A stretch of DNA of 32,207 nt from Bacteroidetes bacterium HGW-Bacteroidetes-14. GTDB taxonomy: Bacteria; Bacteroidota; Bacteroidia; Bacteroidales; UBA932. Below the pieces are notes generated by a model that was given only the letters and a program-made list of their open reading frames with translations, ran no database searches and was not told where the DNA came from. This document shows, piece after piece, positions 18,065 to 27,500 of the stretch. Location: the NCBI GenBank assembly GCA_002842655.1, contig PHDP01000010.1, positions 1 through 32,207 on the forward strand, given 5' to 3'. Each line of letters opens with the position of its first letter. Position 1 is the first letter of the stretch. A program made the position numbers and the translations under genes.

Positions 18065-19573
18065 ATGAAAAAGGCAATTATCATTCCTATTATGTTAGGA
18101 TTATTTCTCAGCTCTTGTGGTACTGCAACAAAATATGCATCCGTGACCTTCGATGATGCAGTTTACCAGAAACCTGGTTCAAACAAATATGTAGTTGTAG
18201 ATACACGTCAAGATCAGGAACTGACTCAACTGAGAGAGAAGACACATGTTTCAGAGCAGGCAATCATCAACGGCAAAATTGTCGAACCCCTCTATGCAGA
18301 CGAGTACGGCAACGTTGAGGTAAACCTTGATGAGGAGAAAAGCTACATTATTCTGAATCCGGGCGAATCTTTCGAAGAGAGGCTTAAAAAATTTGACGCT
18401 CCTGATTTCAGGATAACAATAAATATGAGCTCTATATGGGATTTAATGAATGATCCTTGGGGTTATTATTGGAGCCCATACAGCTGGAGGGTTTACGGAA
18501 GAATGTATGGATACCACTACTATAGCCCATTCAATCACCCTTATTACAACCCATGGTCTTATGGATTCTACACTAACTACTTTTCAATAGATCCATTTAT
18601 TGGAATGAGTTCAATGTGGTACTCTCATTTTTACCAACCTTGGCCAGTACACTTTTCACCTTTCTATAGTGGCAATAACTACTGGTGGTACTCTAACATG
18701 TATCGTAACTGGCACCATCAACAATATATTGATTACGAGAGAGCAGGAAGAGGTTCGAGACAATACTACAGTGATAGAAGAGACCCTCAAAGAGGAGCAA
18801 TCAGAACAATTTCAGGCGAAAGTAACCTCAATTCATCCGATAACAGAAGGAGTACAGCAAGAGTTCAGCAGGTAAGAGGTGAGAATGTTTACACAGGCTC
18901 AGAAAGCATCTACAGGAGAGAGAGCAGGCAAGAAGGTCTTGGAACAAATATCGGCAACACACGCACGTCAGAAGAGTTCCAACGCAGAGGCAATACAGAA
19001 GTTAACAGAACAGCCTCAACAGGAACAGTCAGAAGGCCTGCAGGTGAAGTGAACAGAGGTACCGAAGTTAACAGAAATCAGTCATCAGGTACTGTTCGCA
19101 GAACAACCGGTGAAGTTAACAGAAGCGGTTATGAAGGTACTGTAAGAAGGACTAACACAGAGGTCAACAGAGGGAATATCGAACAAAACAGGAATTCAAA
19201 CAACTCTCGCAGCAATCAGAATGTAAGACCAACTCAGACAAACAGAGGTCAGACCACAGGTACTGTCAGACAATCATCTGTTTCAACCAGACAGTCTTCA
19301 GGCACAACCAATACCGGCAGAAATAGCTCTGAAGCTACTCAAAGCAGGAACTACCGTCCGGCAGCTGTACAGACACAGAGTTCAAGAAGCACATCCGGTA
19401 ACCAGCCTTCAAGGAATCCTTTCACAAATTATAACTCCTCTAACGTTGGCAACAGCCGCAGTGCTGTATCTACCGGATCTTCATCAACAGGATCTTCGTC
19501 AAATACAAGTTCAGGCAGCAGTTCCGGCTCATCTAGCACATCAAGCGGAGGCGGATCTACTTACAGAAGGTAA
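18065..19573 (+). CDS. Lipoprotein with Trp/Tyr-rich middle and low-complexity Ser/Arg/Asn/Thr repeat C-terminus
   Basis: From ATG 18065: MKKAIIIPIMLGLFLSSCGTATKYA lipobox; W/Y/P-rich segment; then EVNR/GTVRR repeats and a poly-Ser/Gly tail. Annotated start 17996 overlaps the putative promoter. Confidence 0.85.
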   Translation: MKKAIIIPIMLGLFLSSCGTATKYASVTFDDAVYQKPGSNKYVVVDTRQDQELTQLREKTHVSEQAIINGKIVEPLYADEYGNVEVNLDEEKSYIILNPGESFEERLKKFDAPDFRITINMSSIWDLMNDPWGYYWSPYSWRVYGRMYGYHYYSPFNHPYYNPWSYGFYTNYFSIDPFIGMSSMWYSHFYQPWPVHFSPFYSGNNYWWYSNMYRNWHHQQYIDYERAGRGSRQYYSDRRDPQRGAIRTISGESNLNSSDNRRSTARVQQVRGENVYTGSESIYRRESRQEGLGTNIGNTRTSEEFQRRGNTEVNRTASTGTVRRPAGEVNRGTEVNRNQSSGTVRRTTGEVNRSGYEGTVRRTNTEVNRGNIEQNRNSNNSRSNQNVRPTQTNRGQTTGTVRQSSVSTRQSSGTTNTGRNSSEATQSRNYRPAAVQTQSSRSTSGNQPSRNPFTNYNSSNVGNSRSAVSTGSSSTGSSSNTSSGSSSGSSSTSSGGGSTYRR

Positions 19574-19582
19574 TTTTAAAAT

Positions 19583-20722
19583 ATGAAAAGGATACTATTT
19601 ATAATAGCTGCAACCATAATCTCAAATGTTATTGTTGCGCAGGGGGCCTTAGACGCACTAACCTACTCTCAGATCAGATACGAAGGTACCGCAAGGTCAA
19701 TGGCAATGGGCAATGCATTTACATCGCTCGGGGGAGACACTTACGCAATTAGTATTAACCCTGCAGCTTCAGGAATTTACAGATACTCTGAATTTGCCAT
19801 TACACCTGCAGTTACTCACGATAAAAGCAGTACCCTCTATCTTGGCAACCGCGAGAATGAAGGGTGGACAAAGTTTGGCATCTCCAACCTTGGCTTTGTA
19901 GGTCACATACCTGTATCCGACAGACCTTATGGCTTTAAGAGCATAAGTTTTGGTGTAGCTGTTAATAAATTAAATAACTTTTCTTCAAGATCGGTAACAT
20001 CAGGCGTAAACGCACAGTCAAGCTGGCTGGGTAGTCTGGCAGAGAGTCTTGGAGGAATATACAACGCAAATCTTGACATTACAGACAACTGGAATCCGTT
20101 TTACGATTTCAGCGGTGCTCCTTGGAAAGCAGTTCTTGCCTGGAATGCCAACTTACTGGATCCTCTTCCCGATTCTGATGAAGATTATATTGGCGCAACA
20201 GAAAACATAAGAGGGCTTCAGATAGTTATGGGTGGTCCGGTTAACCAGGAGTTTTTCCGTGAAAGAAGCGGGAACATGTCTGAAATTGCATTCAATGCAT
20301 CTGCCAATATATCAGACAGATTTTTCATCGGCGCAAATGTTGGAGTTCAAACTTTAAGCTTTTACGACTATCAGAGATATTCCGAAAGCGCCGTTAACAA
20401 TGGCGATTTTGACTCAAGGTTTGAAAATTTCTCATATGCATATCGCCTCAATTCAAATGGAGCGGGTATTAACCTTAAAGTTGGTTTTATTGCTTTACCA
20501 TTTGCCGGGCTTAGACTTGGAGCAAGTATAGCTACTCCAACCTGGAGTTTTATTACAGATGAGTGGGATGAAAAGATAAACGCCAATTATTCTGACGGCT
20601 ACAAAAGTCAGGTATTGTCACCATACGGAGAGTACAGTTACAGAATTAACTCTCCAATGAGGTACAACCTTGGAGCCTCATATATTATCGGCAGTGTTGG
20701 AATTCTGAGTGTTGATTATGAA
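19583..20722 (+). CDS. OmpP1/FadL-like outer-membrane protein, 3' truncated at the seam
   Basis: Signal peptide [57 protein letters not shown] typical of Bacteroidetes OmpP1/FadL-like proteins. Ends abruptly at GILSVDYEG* where the next gene begins; the C-terminal strands expected for the family are missing. Confidence 0.82.
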
Positions 20723-20831
20723 GGTTAGAGCGTCGGTCAAACCGATTTGCAACAAGTGCAAGATCATTAAGCGCAAGGGCATCCTCCGGGTAATCTGCGA
20801 GAATCCCAAGCATAAGCAGCGTCAGGGGTAA
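20718..20831 (+). CDS. rpmJ: 50S ribosomal protein L36
   Basis: [37 protein letters not shown], 37 aa, canonical L36 zinc-binding Cys/His pattern. Missing from the ORF track (short). Confidence 0.96.
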   Translation: MKVRASVKPICNKCKIIKRKGILRVICENPKHKQRQG

Positions 20832-20840
20832 GAGAGAACT

Positions 20841-21218
20841 ATGGCACGCATCGCAGGTGTGGATCTTCCGCGCGACAAGCGCGTTGAGACAAGCCTTACC
20901 TATATTTATGGAATCGGTCCCACAACGGCCCGCAAGATTCTGGCTCAGGTCAATATCGACCCGATCAAGCGCGTTCGCGATCTGGACGAGGCTGAAGTTG
21001 GCCGGCTCAATACGCTCATTACCAACGAAGTGATGGTAGAGGGCGATCTTCGCCGTGAAGTGAGCGCATCCATCAAGCGCCTCATGGACATCGGTTGCTA
21101 CCGTGGCCTGCGCCACCGGCGCGGACTTCCCGCCCGCGGCCAGCGCACCCGTACCAACGCACGTACCCGCAAAGGCCCGCGCAAGACCGTCGGCGCCCGC
21201 AAGAAGGATACTAAATAA
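20841..21218 (+). CDS. rpsM: 30S ribosomal protein S13
   Basis: [34 protein letters not shown]...[34 protein letters not shown]. Confidence 0.98.
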   Translation: MARIAGVDLPRDKRVETSLTYIYGIGPTTARKILAQVNIDPIKRVRDLDEAEVGRLNTLITNEVMVEGDLRREVSASIKRLMDIGCYRGLRHRRGLPARGQRTRTNARTRKGPRKTVGARKKDTK

Positions 21219-21220
21219 TA

Positions 21221-21631
21221 ATGGCTGACAAGAAGACCAAAGGGGCGGCAGCAGCGTCCAAAGTGAAGAAGAAGGCGCGTAAAAATATCGCGTCGGGCAT
21301 CGTTCACATTTTCGCCTCTTTCAATAATACGATCATTACCATCGCCGACAAATCCGGAAACACCATTTCCTGGGGTTCCAGTGGCACGGCCGGCTTCAAG
21401 GGTTCTCGCAAGAGCACTCCCTTCGCCGCCCAGTTGGCTGCCGAGCAGGCTGCCCGCAAGGCCATGGAGCATGGACTTCGCGCCGTGGAAATCTACGTGA
21501 ACGGACCCGGCAGTGGCCGCGAGGCTGCGATCCGCAGCTTGCAGAATGTCGGGCTGGAAATCGCGCTCATCCGCGACGTCACCCCGATTCCGCACAACGG
21601 ATGCCGTCCGCCCAAGCGTCGTCGCGTCTGA
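21221..21631 (+). CDS. rpsK: 30S ribosomal protein S11
   Basis: [54 protein letters not shown]...[16 protein letters not shown]. Confidence 0.98.
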   Translation: MADKKTKGAAAASKVKKKARKNIASGIVHIFASFNNTIITIADKSGNTISWGSSGTAGFKGSRKSTPFAAQLAAEQAARKAMEHGLRAVEIYVNGPGSGREAAIRSLQNVGLEIALIRDVTPIPHNGCRPPKRRRV

Positions 21632-21644
21632 CCTTTTAAGATTG

Positions 21645-21686
21645 GAGAGGGGCTGTGCCGGTATCCGGTGCGGCCCCTTCTCTTTG
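21645..21686 (+). terminator. Terminator-like/attenuator-like hairpin after rpsK
   Basis: GAGAGGGGC (21645-21653) pairs with GCCCCTTCTC (21673-21682) with one bulge, then TTTGT; weak U-tract. Confidence 0.5.
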
Positions 21687-21696
21687 TCCTGAACAA

Positions 21697-21960
21697 ATGA
21701 CTGACATCGGAATATACTGGGTCTTTGGACTGGCTTTGATCTTGGTCATCGCCTCACGAGTCTGGTTTCGGCGGAACCCTCTGGGCACTGCCGGACGTGT
21801 CGTTCTGCTGGTCGTTGTTGTCGGGTTGATTGTGATTCCCCCCGCAATTAAAGGGGAACTGGAAGCAACTCATGCTGCTGCGGCGTTGGCTGCGGTTGTG
21901 GTGCTGGGGACCGGGATACTGGTGCTGCGGCGCAACAATCGCGATTCAGATCCTCAGTAA
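21697..21960 (+). CDS. Small hypothetical membrane protein (87 aa, about three TM helices)
   Basis: MTDIGIYWVFGLALILVIASRVWFRRNPLGTAGRVVLLVVVVGLIVIPPAIKGELEATHAAAALAAVVVLGTGILVLRRNNRDSDPQ. Strongly hydrophobic segments; no clear Shine-Dalgarno. Confidence 0.55.
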   Translation: MTDIGIYWVFGLALILVIASRVWFRRNPLGTAGRVVLLVVVVGLIVIPPAIKGELEATHAAAALAAVVVLGTGILVLRRNNRDSDPQ

Positions 21961-22030
21961 AGACACAGATTTGGCAGGACCGCTTCACAAAAGTTTCTCG
22001 TCCGGGAGGAAAATGCTCCTCTGAGAAAAG

Positions 22031-22155
22031 AGCCTTCGGGCTGTCAACCCCCCAGAATCTGGGTTGGCGGATCGGGCCGCATTGTAAACCGGACGCGTGG
22101 CAGGTCTCGTAAAAGGGGCCGGTTGCAACCATCATCGGAAACATTATCCCCGATG
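22031..22155 (+). promoter_or_regulatory. Hairpin-rich leader upstream of rpsD (candidate structured 5' UTR)
   Basis: AGCC-TTCG-GGCT (22031-22042); CCCAG-AAT-CTGGG (22051-22063) extended by CAA/TTG; CATCGG...CCGATG (22133-22155). Confidence 0.4.
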
Positions 22156-22186
22156 GCGGATTATATCAGGAGGCATCACACGATCC

Positions 22187-22813
22187 GTGGCTCGTTACGT
22201 TGACGCCAAATGCCGGCTTTGCCGGCGTGAGGGAATGAAGCTCTTCCTCAAAGGCACCCGCTGTTTTTCTTCAAAGTGCGCCATCGAGCGCCAAAATTAT
22301 CCGCCCGGCCAGCACGGTCAGGCGCGGACTAAGATTACCACCTACGGCCAGCAACTTCGTGAGAAGCAGAAGGCCAAGCGCACGTACGGCATTCTCGAGC
22401 GCCAGTTCCGTCGGTATTTCGCCATGGCCGATTCGTATCGGGGTGTGACGGGTACTGTGCTGCTGCAAATGCTCGAACGTCGTCTCGACAATATTGTCTA
22501 CCGTCTCGGCATCGGCGCCTCGCGCGCTCAGGCCCGCCAGTTTGTCAACCACGGCCATGTGTTCGTTAATGGCCGCCGGGTTAACATCCCGTCGTTCCTG
22601 GCCAAGCCCGGCGATGAGATCGTGCTTGCGGAAGGTTCGCGCGTAAATCAAATGATCATCGCAAACCTCGAAGATGCCAAGAGTCGTGGCCGCCTGGCCT
22701 GGCTCGACTGGAATCCGGAGACGTTTTCAGGCAAGATGCTCAGCATCCCCTCGCGTGAAGACATCCCCACCGAGGTCAATGAGCAGTTGATCGTCGAGCT
22801 TTACTCGAAATAA
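22187..22813 (+). CDS. rpsD: 30S ribosomal protein S4 (GTG start)
   Basis: (M)ARYVDAKCRLCRREGMKLFLKGTRCFSSKCAIERQNYPPGQHG, canonical S4 start at GTG 22187 with AGGAGG upstream; the ORF-track start at 22097 is over-extended. Confidence 0.96.
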   Translation: MARYVDAKCRLCRREGMKLFLKGTRCFSSKCAIERQNYPPGQHGQARTKITTYGQQLREKQKAKRTYGILERQFRRYFAMADSYRGVTGTVLLQMLERRLDNIVYRLGIGASRAQARQFVNHGHVFVNGRRVNIPSFLAKPGDEIVLAEGSRVNQMIIANLEDAKSRGRLAWLDWNPETFSGKMLSIPSREDIPTEVNEQLIVELYSK

Positions 22814-22896
22814 ACCGCAGCCTGTGCGGTGGCCGCCCGGTCGCCGCATGGGTCTTTATCAGTTCGACACCCGGGTTTGAATCCAGGAGAGAATGT

Positions 22897-23907
22897 ATGG
22901 AATTTAAAAGCGTCAGAACGCCTCGCGAACTCATCACAGACAAAGAATCGTTGTCTGCCGTTTACGGGCGCTTCACTGCAGAGCCTTTCGACCGCGGATA
23001 CGGAACCACTATCGGAAATTCGCTGCGTCGTATTATGCTCAGCTCCGTTCAAGGTGCTGCCATCACGTCAATGCGCATCGAAGGAAAAACCCACGAGTTC
23101 GACACCATCGAGGGTATGCGCGAAGATTTGCTGGATGTCATCCTGAACCTCAAAAGCCTGCAAATCAAGCTCCACGGTAACAAGGGCGAGACGACGATCT
23201 CATTGAACGTCGAAGGCCCGAAGACCGTGACTGCGGCAGACTTCCAACTCAACGACTCGATCGAGATTCTCAATCCCGATCAGACCATCGCCCACCTGTC
23301 AAAAGACGGCGTGTTGAACATGGAATGCACGGTGCAAACTGGACGCGGCTACATGCCGGCAGCCCAGGTGAAGGAACAATCGGGGTTGTCCGACTCGTTC
23401 GGTGTCATCTTCCTCGACGCCGCCTTCTCACCCATCGTCAACGTCAAGTACACGGTCGAAGCTGCCCGTGCCGGTCAGCGCACCGACTTTGACCGCCTTG
23501 TTCTCGAGGTCATGACCGATGGCAGCATTGGTCCCGAAGAAGCCGTCAGCTACTCCGCCAAGGTGCTCAGCGATCAGATGAGAATCTTCATCTCGATGCG
23601 TGACCAGGCCGAGGAATTGGCCGCCGAAGAAGAGCGTCAACTGGCAGCCGATGCGACTCAGGCTCTGCAAGACAAGCTGGACAAGAGCATCGAGGAGCTG
23701 GAACTGAGCGTTCGTTCGTTCAACTGTCTGGAAGCCGCGGGTATCAAAACCATCCGCGACCTCGTTCAGAAGACCGAGAGCGAAATGCTTAAGTACCGCA
23801 ACTTCGGACGCAAGTCACTCAACGAAATCAAAAACATCCTGAAGGAAATGGGCCTGCGCTTCGGTCTCACGATCGACCCCAACACCCAGCTTCCCGAGTC
23901 ACTGTAA
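22897..23907 (+). CDS. rpoA: DNA-directed RNA polymerase subunit alpha
   Basis: AEPFDRGYGTTIGNSLRRIMLSSVQGAAITSMRIEG; alpha-CTD ELSVRSFNCLEAAGIKTIRDLVQKTESEMLKYRNFGRKSLNEIKNIL. Confidence 0.98.
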   Translation: MEFKSVRTPRELITDKESLSAVYGRFTAEPFDRGYGTTIGNSLRRIMLSSVQGAAITSMRIEGKTHEFDTIEGMREDLLDVILNLKSLQIKLHGNKGETTISLNVEGPKTVTAADFQLNDSIEILNPDQTIAHLSKDGVLNMECTVQTGRGYMPAAQVKEQSGLSDSFGVIFLDAAFSPIVNVKYTVEAARAGQRTDFDRLVLEVMTDGSIGPEEAVSYSAKVLSDQMRIFISMRDQAEELAAEEERQLAADATQALQDKLDKSIEELELSVRSFNCLEAAGIKTIRDLVQKTESEMLKYRNFGRKSLNEIKNILKEMGLRFGLTIDPNTQLPESL

Positions 23908-23945
23908 CATAACACTCTTTAACCTAAGCTTGAGGATAAATCGAA

Positions 23946-24434
23946 ATGCGCCATCAGCGCCACAAGTCGCGCCTTAACCGGACCACCGAGCACCGCGCCG
24001 CATTGATGCGGAATCTCGCAGCTGCGCTCATCGAACACGAGATGATTCGCACGACCGAGGTGAAGGCCAAACAGCTTCGCCAGTTTGTTGAACGGGTCAT
24101 TACCATCGCCAAGGTGGGATTGATTGCGGACGACAACTCCGGCGTTACCCTGGCCAAGCGCCGTCTGGCGTTTTCTCACCTGAATAACAAAGAAGCCGTG
24201 AAGAAGCTGTTCAGCGAAATCGCCCCCCGGGCGGCCTCGCGCACCGGCGGCTACACGCGTGTTGTCAAGGACGGCCGCCGCTATGGCGACGGCGCGCCCA
24301 TGGCCTACATCGAGTTAGTCGATCGTATTGTGGCGATCCCCGAGGTGGATGCTCCTGAAGAGAAGCCCACCAAGGCGAAGACCCGCAAGACCAAGAGTGC
24401 CGGGTCGGGCTCAGCCGAAGCTTCCGCAGAATAA
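23946..24434 (+). CDS. rplQ: 50S ribosomal protein L17
   Basis: MRHQRHKSRLNRTTEHRAALMRNLAAALIEHEMIRTTEVKAKQLRQFVERVITIAK. Confidence 0.97.
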   Translation: MRHQRHKSRLNRTTEHRAALMRNLAAALIEHEMIRTTEVKAKQLRQFVERVITIAKVGLIADDNSGVTLAKRRLAFSHLNNKEAVKKLFSEIAPRAASRTGGYTRVVKDGRRYGDGAPMAYIELVDRIVAIPEVDAPEEKPTKAKTRKTKSAGSGSAEASAE

Positions 24435-24483
24435 GACCTCTCCGCCCGAGCCACCGAAAAAGGTGGTTTGACGGCGGCAGAAG

Positions 24484-24537
24484 AAAAAAATGTCCGTCTG
24501 GTTTCCGCATGAATGCGTGGAGCCAGACGGTTTTTTT
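24484..24537. terminator. Rho-independent terminator after rplQ, probably bidirectional
   Basis: CCGTCTGG ... CCAGACGG followed by TTTTTTT on + strand; an A-run before the stem (AGAAGAAAAA) gives a U-rich tract on the - strand. Lies between convergent genes. Confidence 0.85.
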
Positions 24538-24587
24538 ATGCGGCGCTGTCGCATGCCCATGCGCTGATCAGTGAAACGATAAGTGCT

Positions 24588-27500
24588 TCAGATCATGCCG
24601 AGGGCCGTGCGCGCTTTTTTGTTGCGCGGATCAATGCCCAGAACCTGTTCGTAGACTTCTTGCGCCTTTCGCGCATCACCGAAGTGAGCGTGGCAGGCTG
24701 CCAAGGCCAGCATATCGGGCAGGGCTTCATGCTCCGGGGCCACCATGAGCCGACAATCGATTACCTTCCGGATGAGGACGGGGTTGTCATCGCGTATCTT
24801 TCGTGCCTGATTATAAGCTGCCAATGCTTCGTCCACATCGCCACTTTCGGTCTGCAAATCACCGAGGGTCACCAGATCGTCATAGCGTCGGGATGGGGGG
24901 GCGGAATGGTCGTCGGCACGTTTCTCCAATTCTGCCCGGGCTTCACCCGCCAGCGTTGTTGCGCGGGCCCGCAGAGGTTCTGCCTGTGCCGCGGATCCCT
25001 CGCTCTCCAACTGTTCTGCCAAACGGCGTAATTGAACCACCATCCCAGCTTTGTCACTCAGACGCTCCAATAGCGCCACAAGTCGTTCACGGACGTCACG
25101 TCGCTCGGGGGAGAGGTTTAACAACTTCTTCAGAAGGGCCGCTGCTTTCTGAGGATCGTTCTTTTCCAACCTGGCCGCCACAGTGTCACATGCGGCAACG
25201 GCTTCACCGACATCGCCGGCTTTCTCCGCAGATTCCGCCAGCATATCAGCCAGCTCATAATTTTCCGGGTTGAGACCAAAGGCCACCTGGAGCGTGCGGG
25301 TCGCCTCCTCATGGCGATTGGAGGTGGTGTATATTTCCGCCAGCTTGGTCATTTCCGCAACGGCACGAGATTTTTGCCCGAGGGTTTGCAGGAACTGGAT
25401 GAATCGTTCGCGCCCCAATGTGCTGCGGCGATTGACCGCCATTAATTTTTCGTAGGTCTTCGTGGCTTCCACAAATTGCCCCTGTCGCACCTGGGCGTCG
25501 GCAAGGCGGAGATAATCATCCAGCAGTTCAACTTCGTTGCCCACCTGCTCGAAGAGTTCAATGTAGCGCTGCAACAGGGGCACATCGTCGGGTTTGAGCT
25601 GAGTCAGTTTGCGATACACATCCACAGCTTCCTCGACGTTGCCCAGCGAGCGTTCGAGAGCTGCAAGATCCTGCATCTCGGCAATCCGCTCCTCGCGCGC
25701 GCCCATCTTCTCATACAGGTCAATTAGTGTCCGGCGTGCCTTGGGGTCTTGCGGAGCAAGAGCACGCAAACTTTTGCCAGCGTTCACCGCGTCATTAAAG
25801 CGATGCTGTTCTATGTGCCGCTCCACAAGGCGGTGATAGGCGTCGGCTGCTTGCGTGTTTTCGCCCGCCGCCACACAGGCTTCGGCAAGTTGTTCGAGAT
25901 ATTCGGGCGCGCCCGGGCGGGCAGTGACAGCCATGCGGAGCAGTTCCATCTGGCGCTTTTGATCGCCAGCCTGGAGCGCCATCGAGGCGGCCTGGACGAA
26001 CCAGCGCGATGCAACCTCCGGGCGGCCCTCGCCAAGGAAAACCGAAGCGACTTGGTGCCGGATATCCACATCGCCGGGGCGCTTTGCCAGCAGTTCATCG
26101 GCCAGTTCCCGTGCGCTTTCGTGTTCATCGTCCTTCAGCATTAACCGCATGGCTTCCACGGTTTCTTCGTCGGCCCGCTCATTATCGCCCAACTCGCGCC
26201 AGAGGTCGGCAAGTTGACGACGCACATCAATGAGGTGGGGTGTTAAAGTCAGCAGTTCTGAGTACAGGTCTGCCGCCCGGCGAAGTTCGCCCGCCGCCAG
26301 CAGACGCTCCGCCAATCCACGCATGTGAAATGTTGTCTCTTCAGGACGCCCCGAGGATTTCAACAAAGCAATACGCTGCTCCTGAAGCTCAAGATTCTCG
26401 GGTTCTGCTGTCAGGCCGCGCTCGATGGTTTCTTCCGCTGCGGCATAGTTGCCTTCCTTGATGTAATGCCCGGCCAGGTGAATGCGCTCGACCATGGCGG
26501 CCTTGGTATCATCGATGGTTTTCCAGATGAGAAGGGCTTTCTCATGAATCTCCGTTTCAACATCCTTGCCCGCCAGAACGCTTTTCACAATCTTGGCAGC
26601 GGCAGCCTTCTCTCCCTTGCCCGCCAGAACATTCGCCTGCATCATCAGGGCCTGGTTTTGTGCCGGAAGATCATTGAGGGTTTTATGATGTCGTGCGAGG
26701 GTTGCCCAGCCTCCGGCATCGTCGGGGGCCAGTTCCAGGGCCTTCTGAAGTGAGAGAGCCGCCCCGCTGACATCGCCCAGGGCCTCAAATTGTTTGGCCG
26801 CGCGGTGCAGATATTTTGCGGCGTCGGTGGGTGTTTCTTCCGCCAGACAGTTGCCCATGGCGTCGAGAGCCACGGGGTTATCTGCGTCGATGATCAGAAC
26901 CTTGCCAGCCGCCTTTTGCAGCAAGACCGGGTCGTTATTCAATCGCGCCAGATCAAGCTGACGCACTGCGTACAACGCTGCTTTGTCCGTCATCGAGCCG
27001 GCCACGCAACAATCGACCAGCATTTCCATCGTGTCGGTGTCATCGGGCTGGATTTCGTGCAACCGTTCAAATGCGGCCACCGCAGCCTCGTAGTTGCGCG
27101 CTTTTGCCTGCTTGTGACCCAGTCGATTGAGCGTGCGAATTTCGGTGCGCGTATCGTCGGCTTGCCGGGAAAACTCCGCCAGCCGCGTCATCGCCGCGAG
27201 ATTGTCGGGGTGCGTCTGAAGAAGGGTGTTCAGGATGAGACCGGCCAGTTTCAGGTCGCTGTTAGCGGCGTGTACCTCGGCGAGAGCGATGCTGAACTTG
27301 TCGAAACGCTCGGGCTGATTGTTCTCCGTTACCAGATCCACCAGACAGGTCAGAATCTCCGCATTGTTTGGCTGCTGCACATGGGCCTGCTCGTAGGTTG
27401 CAATCGCCTCTTCGATACGTCCGGCGTTCACGTGGTCGCCGGCCAGCTTCATCAGATGCGTAACTGCCTCGCCCGTGCGGTTTTCCTTCAGCAGGTTTTG

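Noticed and set aside
18980-19215. Repeat region considered as a CRISPR or non-coding tandem repeat
   Set aside because: Repeats are degenerate, in frame, and encode an EVNR/GTVRR protein repeat in an intact lipoprotein ORF.
19583-20831. Functional linkage between the Bacteroidetes OMP gene and the ribosomal operon
   Set aside because: The adjacency spans the probable chimeric seam, so it is not evidence of a real operon or gene cluster.
21098-21595. 165-aa - strand ORF opposite rpsM/rpsK
   Set aside because: Antisense to clear ribosomal protein genes; shadow ORF. Same for 20685-21116, 22271-22651 and 23428-23670.
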